This document shows positions 1-5,293 of a stretch of 5,293 nt of DNA, in pieces. Origin of the DNA: an uncultured Streptococcus sp. (lineage in GTDB: Bacteria > Bacillota > Bacilli > Lactobacillales > Streptococcaceae). Made by a program: the position numbers and the translations under genes. Every line of letters begins with the position of its first letter. Within the stretch, counting starts at the first letter, position 1. The stretch spans positions 1-5,293 of the forward strand of contig CAKPXD010000099.1 of the NCBI GenBank assembly GCA_934201655.1. Direction: 5' to 3'. The notes under the pieces were generated by a model. It was not told the origin of the DNA. It ran no database searches and saw only the letters and a program-made list of their open reading frames with translations.

Positions 1-1926
1 TTGATGAATGACTACTCAACCAACCTCCTACTGTACAAGGATGGCTACTACCAGATAGATAGCTTCCTGCATACAAAGCTACCTGGCAAGGAGTTTACAC
101 GTCTTCATAGTGACTTAAAGGGCTCGAGGGATAAATTAAAGCCCGAGATAGAACTCTTGAAGACGACTAAGAGTGATATTTCTGACTTGGTGAGTTATGA
201 GGGAACTAGTCATACCAGTACGATCATGAACTACAACTTCCTCATGAATCAGATTAAGAACTTGGATACATCGATTACTCAATATGAGAGTAGCCATTCG
301 AGTCAGGATTTGGCGGCCTTTAAGGAACTCCTAGCAGCAACCAAGGCCTTGATCGCAGAACATTCAGGAAAATCTCGCAATGTCGGGACTTATCAGTCGG
401 GAGACTTTGGCAAACTCAAGTCTGTTCAACGCTTTGCGCTAGCTTATGACCAAGCGGCCAAGCAGATGGAGAGTCGAGTTGAACGCGTGAAAGCAGCCCA
501 GGATAGGGATAAGGCACGTTTTGAGGCCTTGGCTGCCGAGGACCGCGCCAAGAAGGGTTGGATAGACTTGGGTGTTGGCGTATTCACGGCAGTGATTGGT
601 ATTGTAGTGATTGTATCAACTATGGGGACTGCGACTCCTTTAGTTGTTGCAGGCGGTGTCGTGGGTTTTGGGACGAGTGTCTATGGGTTATCTAATGTAG
701 AAGAAGGGATTCATGATATTCAACTTGGGAATGCAGGGGATATCCAGACCAAGGCAAAGAATCCTATCAGAGATACAGTTTTTATGGGAAATGACAAGCT
801 GTATCATGATGTTGGGAATACCTTCGTGACGGCGAGTGCTATCATGATTCCTATAGGGAAGACCCAGAGCGTTGTGCAAGGTTTGACAGAGTTTGCGATA
901 GGGGAAGCAGGAGCTTATACAGCTGGTCAGGTTGCATACCATGGGACCAAGCTTGCGGGTGGAAGCGAAGAAGATGCCCAAACTGCAAACTTTATTGGGA
1001 ATATCTTAGGAGGGTATGCGGCCTCCTCAGCAGCCAGCAAGTTTAGTCTCAATAAGGTGAAGGTAGACGTCGAAGTACCGAAGTATAACAAAGGACAAAT
1101 CCTGAAGAATATAGAGGAAAGCAAACTTGCGAGGGAGTCCAGTAATTTTGACCAATATTTGGCGAAGGAGAAACTCCAACGAAGCTTAAACAAACCACCA
1201 TTAGTTAGTCGGGAACTTCCGAAGGTGAAGGGTGTTCATGATGTCGAAGTACCGAAGTATAACAGAGAACAAATTTTAAGAAATATAGAAGAAAGTAGAC
1301 TTGCGAGGGAGAGTTCAGGGTTTAAAGACTTTGCAACTCGAGAAAGATATCTAGAAAAAGTTTTTGACAAATTAACTCCTGAAGAAAGGGAATTAATCTT
1401 TAATATTTCTAAGGACTCACCGAAGGTTAAGTATAAAAATGGAGTAACACCAAAAGAAATACTTGAAATAAATAAAGGGGATAGACCAAATCCTGAAGAT
1501 ATTTATAATTCAACTTATTTAAAAATGCATAACCAACAATTTAAGAATGGGGCATCCAGATTCCAAAAATTTCAACCAAGCGAAAGTTGGAATGGAGGTA
1601 TTGTTGGAGGTAAGGATGGAACAAGTTTCTGGTTGAGTAAAGAACATGCAGATATCATTGAAAAGGTTGCCAATGGAGATAATCGTCTTTATGAAATTAT
1701 ATTAGGATTTGATGAAGGTTATTTAGGAGACGCTCCACTTTATCGTTTGGATGTCACTCCAGAAGTAGTAGCGAAAAAAGGGATTTCAATACCAAGTGGG
1801 AATGAAGTTGGAGCCAATGACTGGTGGAGACCAACGGGACGAACTTTCCCAGGAGATATTCCAGAAGGTGTTATGGAAGATATTAGTACCAAGAGAGGAG
1901 AACATACATGGAACATAGTAAATTAG
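1..1926 (+). CDS. LXG-like polymorphic toxin, probable type VII secretion effector (5' end possibly incomplete)
   Basis: The visible product is 641 aa. Residues 1-186 are mostly helical and charged. They include an L-P-G at 27-29, which could be the LXG signature, and a likely coiled coil at about 148-186. Two hydrophobic stretches follow (about 187-206 and 212-228), then a glycine/alanine-rich region to about 353. Residues 356-443 form a linker with a duplicated motif, and about 445-641 is the toxin tip. This order (helical delivery region, hydrophobic pre-toxin region, variable tip, small overlapping gene) is that of LXG effectors of the Esx/YukAB type VII system; the assignment rests on architecture and recall. 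The tip was not recognised; conspicuous residues are GTSFW (540-544), YRLD (581-584) and NE-GAN-WW (601-609). TTG at 1 and ATG at 4 are adjacent possible starts, but the upstream region is absent and a typical LXG domain is longer, so the gene may extend leftwards. GC falls sharply in the tip. Confidence 0.75.
   Translation: MMNDYSTNLLLYKDGYYQIDSFLHTKLPGKEFTRLHSDLKGSRDKLKPEIELLKTTKSDISDLVSYEGTSHTSTIMNYNFLMNQIKNLDTSITQYESSHSSQDLAAFKELLAATKALIAEHSGKSRNVGTYQSGDFGKLKSVQRFALAYDQAAKQMESRVERVKAAQDRDKARFEALAAEDRAKKGWIDLGVGVFTAVIGIVVIVSTMGTATPLVVAGGVVGFGTSVYGLSNVEEGIHDIQLGNAGDIQTKAKNPIRDTVFMGNDKLYHDVGNTFVTASAIMIPIGKTQSVVQGLTEFAIGEAGAYTAGQVAYHGTKLAGGSEEDAQTANFIGNILGGYAASSAASKFSLNKVKVDVEVPKYNKGQILKNIEESKLARESSNFDQYLAKEKLQRSLNKPPLVSRELPKVKGVHDVEVPKYNREQILRNIEESRLARESSGFKDFATRERYLEKVFDKLTPEERELIFNISKDSPKVKYKNGVTPKEILEINKGDRPNPEDIYNSTYLKMHNQQFKNGASRFQKFQPSESWNGGIVGGKDGTSFWLSKEHADIIEKVANGDNRLYEIILGFDEGYLGDAPLYRLDVTPEVVAKKGISIPSGNEVGANDWWRPTGRTFPGDIPEGVMEDISTKRGEHTWNIVN
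19..1058 (+). repeat. Direct repeat, copy A (toxin N-terminal and pre-toxin region)
   Basis: This is the upstream copy of a ~1040 bp direct repeat whose partner lies at 2394-3434. Similarity starts abruptly at base 19; the 18 bases before it do not match those before copy B. By eye there are five substitutions and one single-base indel in 19-255, none in 256-819, and about 32 substitutions in 820-1058. Beyond 1058 the two toxin genes are unrelated. The repeat covers nearly all the non-toxic part visible of the first toxin. Confidence 0.95.
1066..1152 (+). repeat. Intragenic linker repeat, unit 1
   Basis: This unit encodes residues 356-384 of the first toxin, beginning D-V-E-V-P-K-Y-N and ending L-A-R-E-S-S. 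It recurs 58 codons later at 1240-1326 with mostly conservative changes (K/R swaps). Both units are preceded by a Lys-Val-Lys run (about 1054 and 1222). It sits just after the point where the two toxin genes of the window diverge, so it marks the junction of delivery region and toxin tip. Confidence 0.85.
1240..1326 (+). repeat. Intragenic linker repeat, unit 2
   Basis: This unit encodes residues 414-442 of the first toxin and is the second copy of the linker motif at 1066-1152, with a period of 174 bp (58 codons). The first ~20 bases are nearly identical to unit 1, and divergence rises towards the 3' end. The low-GC toxin tip starts directly after this unit. The second toxin gene of the window has no copy of this linker. 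Confidence 0.85.
1895..1900 (+). promoter_or_regulatory. Ribosome binding site of the first immunity gene
   Basis: GAGGAG lies seven bases before the ATG at 1908, inside the last codons of the toxin gene. It fixes the start of the 140 aa protein and shows that the two genes are co-transcribed, with translation coupled or closely linked. Confidence 0.8.
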
Positions 1927-2330
1927 GCTGGGAAGATGTTATCCAGTTCGAAGAAGTAAAAGGTTATGGTCAGCACATTTGGAGAGATGGCAATACTCTT
2001 TATTACGTTACTGAGGAAGGAGGAATTGCTCCTCAGCGTGTTGTTTATGAATTACCAAACGAGTTATTTGCCTTATTAGAAAGTGGGGAGAGAACGGAGT
2101 TAGAAGTAGTAAGTAAACTTCAGACCGATCGTTGGCCACCAACGGAAGAAGAGAGAAGAGAATCTAGAAGAAAATTTATAAGCAAACATCCAGCTTCTTT
2201 GATAGATGTCCCTAAAAATAGGAAACTTTTTTCTAAGGAAGAACTTGAAGAGTTGATTCCGATTGCTGAGAAGCAGTGGATTGAATCTGAAGGTAAACTT
2301 CCAGATGATTATGTATCGCCATTGAAATAG
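1908..2330 (+). CDS. Presumed immunity protein for the first toxin
   Basis: This 140 aa protein is not recognised as a named family. The call rests on context: it overlaps the toxin gene by 19 bases in another frame, has a good GAGGAG site at seven bases, and is followed by a terminator, the usual place and size of an antidote to a secreted toxin tip. It has no signal peptide and no membrane segment, so it should act in the cytoplasm by binding the toxin. The N-terminal half (to about residue 60) looks beta-rich with many aromatic residues (W8, W25, Y32, Y33). The C-terminal half is helical and highly charged (E-E-R-R-E-S-R-R at about 81-88; E-E-L-E-E-L at about 110-115). Base composition is AT-rich like the toxin tip, as expected if tip and antidote move as one cassette. 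Confidence 0.7.
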   Translation: MEHSKLGWEDVIQFEEVKGYGQHIWRDGNTLYYVTEEGGIAPQRVVYELPNELFALLESGERTELEVVSKLQTDRWPPTEEERRESRRKFISKHPASLIDVPKNRKLFSKEELEELIPIAEKQWIESEGKLPDDYVSPLK

Positions 2331-2336
2331 CTTGTA

Positions 2337-2384
2337 AGGAACTTGTTTATACACTATTCGTTGTGGGCAAGTTCCTGTTTTTTT
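2337..2384 (+). terminator. Rho-independent terminator after the first toxin-immunity pair
   Basis: AGGAACTTG (2337-2345) and CAAGTTCCT (2368-2376) form a perfect 9-bp stem. The inner loop can pair further (CAC 2352-2354 with GTG 2363-2365). Seven Ts follow at 2378-2384. The hairpin starts six bases after the immunity gene's stop, so transcription of the first pair should end here and not enter the second cassette. Confidence 0.9.
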
Positions 2385-2393
2385 ACATTAAGT

Positions 2394-2532
2394 ACCAACC
2401 TCCTACTGTACAAGGATGGCTACTACCAGATAGATAGCTTCCTGCATACAAAAGCTACCTGGCAAGGAGTTTACACGTCTTCATAGTGATTTAAAGGGCT
2501 CGAGGGATAAGTTAAAGCCCGAGATAGAACTC
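2394..2532 (+). pseudogene. Out-of-frame remnant of the toxin N-terminus
   Basis: Read in the frame matching the first toxin, this stretch gives S-T-N-L-L-L-Y-K-D-G-Y-Y-Q-I-D-S-F-L-H-T-K. The extra A at 2450-2453 then shifts the frame, and translation stops at TAG 2484-2486. The frame of the remaining long ORF is itself closed upstream by TAG 2431-2433. No ATG with a ribosome binding site precedes either frame. The stretch is therefore a non-translated relic whose likely value is as recombination homology. Confidence 0.8.
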
Positions 2533-3434
2533 TTGAAGACGACTAAGAGTGATATTTCTGACTTGGTGAGTTATGAGGGAAGCAGTCATACCAGTACGAT
2601 CATGAACTACAACTTCCTCATGAATCAGATCAAGAACTTGGATACATCGATTACTCAATATGAGAGTAGCCATTCGAGTCAGGATTTGGCGGCCTTTAAG
2701 GAACTCCTAGCAGCAACCAAGGCCTTGATCGCAGAACATTCAGGAAAATCTCGCAATGTCGGGACTTATCAGTCGGGAGACTTTGGCAAACTCAAGTCTG
2801 TTCAACGCTTTGCGCTAGCTTATGACCAAGCGGCCAAGCAGATGGAGAGTCGAGTTGAACGCGTGAAAGCAGCCCAGGATAGGGATAAGGCACGTTTTGA
2901 GGCCTTGGCTGCCGAGGACCGCGCCAAGAAGGGTTGGATAGACTTGGGTGTTGGCGTATTCACGGCAGTGATTGGTATTGTAGTGATTGTATCAACTATG
3001 GGGACTGCGACTCCTTTAGTTGTTGCAGGCGGTGTCGTGGGTTTTGGGACGAGTGTCTATGGGTTATCTAATGTAGAAGAAGGGATTCATGATATTCAAC
3101 TTGGGAATGCAGGGGATATCCAGACCAAGGCAAAGAATCCTATCAGAGATACAGTTTTTATGGGAAATGACAAGCTGTATCATGATGTTGGGAATGTCTT
3201 TGTGACAGCGAGTGCTATCATGATTCCTATAGGGCAGACCCAGAGTGTTGTGCAAGGCTTGACAGAGTTTGCGATAGGTGAAGCAGGCGCCTATACAGCG
3301 GGTCAAGCTGCTTATTATGGGACCAAGATTCTAGGTGGAAGCGAAGAAGACGCCCAAACCGCAAACTTTTTAGGGAACCTGATAGGAGGGTATACAGCCT
3401 CCTCAGCAGCTAACAAGTTTAGTCTCAATAAGGT
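2394..3434 (+). repeat. Direct repeat, copy B (truncated, frameshifted toxin N-terminal region)
   Basis: This is the downstream partner of 19-1058. The offset is 2375 bases before, and 2376 after, an extra A in the run at 2450-2453 (AAAA here, AAA in copy A at 75-77). Copy B starts nine bases after the terminator T-run. Bases 2632-3195 are identical to 256-819, while 3196-3434 differ from copy A at about 32 positions. At 3435 the sequence switches to a different toxin region. Confidence 0.95.
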
Positions 3435-4593
3435 AAAAAATAACGTATCTGAACCAAATTTTGCGAACTATAAAGAGTTTTCAACTAAAAAGATTGGTGA
3501 TTTCAAGACAAATTTCAAAGATGTCGAGACTAGGATAACCGTTGAGACTCGTAATGCGGCAGGTGAAATTCAGCGTATTCAATTAAAAGCAGTCGGTATA
3601 GATGAAACTGGAAAAATCCGCATTCAAGATTATACAACTGCAAAAAATGGTTTATCCGTTCAACGTCAAGAGATTCTGGATAATTTATCAAAACATGGCG
3701 GTACTATCGTAGGTGAAGGAAAAGGTCGCTTTATAGGTGGCACTAAGATTGAACGAGGAACTCGAATTGAGATTATCTCTCAAAAAGCATCGGATATTTC
3801 AATTGAACATGTGTCGCCAGAAATCAAAAAAGCAACCTTTGCTAAATTTGATGAACTTGCAAGTTGGGAATCTAGCTGGAATACAGCAGAGAAGCAGGCA
3901 TCCTTCAAGGATACTTTTGATATGTATGCGGAACGTGCTGTTAAAGAAGGTGCTGTCCCAAATAAAGAAACCTTTTATAAGATGTATGAAACTAGACAGT
4001 ACGATTATCCAAAAGCCTACAAAGATGCCGTTAAGCAACCCTATTTAGAAAGTGGAGCTTCCTCTGTTGTAAGTGGAGATAATGTTAAAAATTTTGCATT
4101 TAATAACGGCAAAACAGTTGGTCGTATGGATGGAGGAGTAGGTAAAGGAAACTTTACAACAAGTATTGTAGAAGATTCAGCCCTTTTGTATGATAAGAGT
4201 GGAAACCTGAAATCAGGTTCAGAGATTGCGACAGTAAAAGGAGTTCGTAATGATACATATGATTCAGGTATGTTTCAATATGAGTACAGTCCGGAACTTG
4301 TCAAGAATATGGATAAAGCAGGCCTACTACAGTTTCCAAATGGAGATACGCCAGGTTCCTCATCCTTAAATATCCCAGGAGCCAAAACATGGGCTGGGTC
4401 TAACATTAAGATGTCTGAGAGCGAACTGCTTATGCCGACGATTGACATGCAGGGACATTCTTACGACGAATTTTTATACGCTATTAAGAAACAGGGATAT
4501 TATGAGATTAAAAATCCAACCGTCGTTGTTCCTGGAGAAAATACAACTATTGACATAGAAGGCATTTTTAGAATAAACCAGTGGAGTAAATAA
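2533..4593 (+). CDS. Orphan toxin: repeated pre-toxin region joined to a different C-terminal toxin; probably silent
   Basis: From TTG 2533 the frame gives 686 aa. It lacks the first ~54 residues of the upstream toxin; that TTG has no visible ribosome binding site, and the next ATG is at 2602. Residues 1-300 match the first toxin almost exactly (coiled coil, two hydrophobic stretches). Residues 301-686 are new. About 332-416 resemble, from memory, a module of Rhs and LXG toxins ending in a G-x-V-V-G-x-G-K-x-x-F-x-G-G-T-x-I signature (here G390-T-I-V-G to G402-G-T-K-I). The E-x-K usually seen before it reads Q-D-Y-T-T (365-369), so nuclease activity is doubtful. About 430-686 is an unrecognised domain, probably the actual tip. 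A terminator lies upstream and no promoter was seen, so this is most likely a reservoir cassette that becomes active only when recombined onto an intact N-terminus. Confidence 0.7.
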   Translation: MKTTKSDISDLVSYEGSSHTSTIMNYNFLMNQIKNLDTSITQYESSHSSQDLAAFKELLAATKALIAEHSGKSRNVGTYQSGDFGKLKSVQRFALAYDQAAKQMESRVERVKAAQDRDKARFEALAAEDRAKKGWIDLGVGVFTAVIGIVVIVSTMGTATPLVVAGGVVGFGTSVYGLSNVEEGIHDIQLGNAGDIQTKAKNPIRDTVFMGNDKLYHDVGNVFVTASAIMIPIGQTQSVVQGLTEFAIGEAGAYTAGQAAYYGTKILGGSEEDAQTANFLGNLIGGYTASSAANKFSLNKVKNNVSEPNFANYKEFSTKKIGDFKTNFKDVETRITVETRNAAGEIQRIQLKAVGIDETGKIRIQDYTTAKNGLSVQRQEILDNLSKHGGTIVGEGKGRFIGGTKIERGTRIEIISQKASDISIEHVSPEIKKATFAKFDELASWESSWNTAEKQASFKDTFDMYAERAVKEGAVPNKETFYKMYETRQYDYPKAYKDAVKQPYLESGASSVVSGDNVKNFAFNNGKTVGRMDGGVGKGNFTTSIVEDSALLYDKSGNLKSGSEIATVKGVRNDTYDSGMFQYEYSPELVKNMDKAGLLQFPNGDTPGSSSLNIPGAKTWAGSNIKMSESELLMPTIDMQGHSYDEFLYAIKKQGYYEIKNPTVVVPGENTTIDIEGIFRINQWSK
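4583..4586 (+). promoter_or_regulatory. Ribosome binding site of the second immunity gene
   Basis: GGAG lies seven bases before the ATG at 4594, inside the last codons of the orphan toxin. It supports the ATG as a genuine start even though the upstream toxin frame lacks a proper start of its own. Confidence 0.65.
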
Positions 4594-5293
4594 ATGAAGA
4601 CATATAGACTAAAAACAGATACCGAGTGGGATGTTATGCGGTATAAAAAAGCAATTGAAAATAACAAAGAATTAGATGCTTTCTTAGGTATTGATTCCGA
4701 GTATAGAATAGGTCATCGAGATTCATATTATCAAGATATTACGGATGTTCATATTTTGTTAGAATATTGCCTTTATCCAATTTATGTAGAGGGAGATTTT
4801 GATATTCCAGATCGAACTTTTAATATTTTAAAGGAATTAGCTTCTAGTCAGGATATTATACATTTATATCAAGTTGTATCATTTATCAAAAAACAAGAGG
4901 ATTTACTGGAAGAATATGATTCTTTACCTTTTATTATTGATGCGGAGGCCATAGTACCTATTGTTCTTGACAGTATTTATAATCTTCCTAATGAGAAAAA
5001 GGTGGATTATTACCGTAATATTTGTAATTTAATTGATTCTATGGAGCTTTTCAAAAACTGTGATAAAGAGAAAGTAGAATATATCGTTAAAGAGCAAAAG
5101 AAAGAGGAAAATAAGAATAGAAGAAAAATTAAATCAGTTGCAGAGGTATGGCCAATTGTACTAGACGTTACGAGTATCGATGCGATGGGTGTTTCAGATG
5201 ACCATCTTGAGTTGTTATTGATTGATGAAAACAAATGGATAGAGCCTTTAGAAGAGGAGCATCTCTTGAAACTTCAAGAAAAACTCAATAACT
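4594..5293 (+). CDS. Presumed immunity protein for the second toxin, with DUF6572-like C-terminal part (3' end outside window)
   Basis: An uninterrupted frame of 233 codons starts at ATG 4594, directly after the toxin stop at 4591-4593, with GGAG seven bases upstream. It has no stop before the window ends. Residues 1 to about 165 are mainly helical with no signal peptide or membrane segment, and were not recognised. A lysine/glutamate-rich stretch at about 162-181 separates them from a C-terminal part (about 186-233). There the pattern I-D-A-M-G (195-199), L-L-L-I-D-E-N-K-W (207-215) and E-H-L-L-K-L-Q-E-K-L-N (222-232) matches my recollection of DUF6572, a small domain of unknown function whose members share a D-A-x-G start and a W-plus-EHL-LLQEKIN ending. 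Position after a toxin tip and the low GC (16 of 60 bases in 4801-4860) support an antidote role. The function is inferred from context only. Confidence 0.7.
   Translation, partial: MKTYRLKTDTEWDVMRYKKAIENNKELDAFLGIDSEYRIGHRDSYYQDITDVHILLEYCLYPIYVEGDFDIPDRTFNILKELASSQDIIHLYQVVSFIKKQEDLLEEYDSLPFIIDAEAIVPIVLDSIYNLPNEKKVDYYRNICNLIDSMELFKNCDKEKVEYIVKEQKKEENKNRRKIKSVAEVWPIVLDVTSIDAMGVSDDHLELLLIDENKWIEPLEEEHLLKLQEKLNN

Noticed and set aside
688..1193. Minus-strand ORFs over the first toxin (and the matching one at 3064-3306)
   Set aside because: They are antisense shadows of the coding repeat, present in both copies only because the copies are near identical, and have no ribosome binding site or recognisable protein features.
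2332..2353. TTGTAA and TATACA near the terminator as a promoter for the second cassette
   Set aside because: The two boxes are only 10 bases apart and both fall inside the terminator hairpin.
19..3434. Insertion sequence or transposon explaining the duplicated kilobase
   Set aside because: The repeat units encode toxin sequence, have no terminal inverted repeats, and no transposase is present; duplication with recombination explains them better.
3737..4048. 103 aa + strand ORF inside the second toxin
   Set aside because: It is an out-of-frame overlap with a long, well-behaved coding frame, and its composition (rich in Leu, Lys, Arg) is typical of a shifted frame.
4120..4430. T-T-S (542-544) and E-S-E-L-L-M-P (629-635) in the second toxin as an ADP-ribosyltransferase STS/ExE signature
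   Set aside because: The E-x-E-L-L-x-P piece is suggestive, but its distance from T-T-S is about 85 residues and no arginine sits at a convincing distance upstream, so the R-S-E order was not supported.
4442..4480. TTGACA at 4442 followed by TATACG as a promoter
   Set aside because: The spacing to the TATACG is about 27 bases, far from 17, and nothing resembling a -10 box lies at the right distance.
4550..4577. TTGACA (4550-4555) with AATAAA 16 bases on, as a promoter for the second immunity gene
   Set aside because: The -10 match is weak. Transcription would start around 4584, cutting into the GGAG site the gene needs. The TTGACA also lies within coding sequence.

Overview
The window reads as an accessory locus of polymorphic contact-dependent toxins from a low-GC Gram-positive bacterium. 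Streptococcus is the most likely genus, judged from base and codon usage, the AGGAG-type ribosome binding sites and the style of the toxin N-terminus; the species cannot be fixed from this sequence. All genes lie on the + strand. No tRNA, rRNA, CRISPR array, transposase or phage gene was seen.

Layout. (1) 1-1926: a toxin of at least 641 aa. It has a helical/coiled-coil N-terminal part, a hydrophobic glycine-rich middle, a linker containing a duplicated segment, and an AT-rich C-terminal toxin domain of about 195 aa. It resembles the LXG-type effectors of the Gram-positive type VII (Esx/YukAB) secretion system. The window opens at or near its start, so its N-terminus may be incomplete. (2) 1908-2330: a 140 aa protein overlapping the toxin by 19 bases, the presumed immunity protein. 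(3) 2337-2384: a strong intrinsic terminator. (4) From 2394, only 9 bases after the terminator's T-run, a second copy of the toxin's first kilobase begins. It has no start codon or promoter of its own and carries a one-base insertion that frameshifts it. After about 1040 bp it switches to an unrelated C-terminal toxin region ending at 4593. (5) 4594 to the window end: a second presumed immunity gene, abutting the second toxin and running off the window. Its last ~40 visible residues resemble DUF6572.

How it works together (inference). The first pair would be the expressed effector and its antidote. The second pair looks like a silent 'orphan' toxin-immunity cassette. The shared ~1 kb direct repeat would let homologous recombination delete 2376 bp and join the expressed N-terminus to the second toxin tip and its immunity gene, changing toxin specificity in one step. 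A 564-bp stretch identical between the copies, followed by a ~239-bp stretch only about 87% identical, indicates recent gene conversion or recombination. The duplicated linker inside toxin 1 may be the scar of an earlier exchange. Neither toxin tip nor either full immunity protein was recognised with confidence as a named family.
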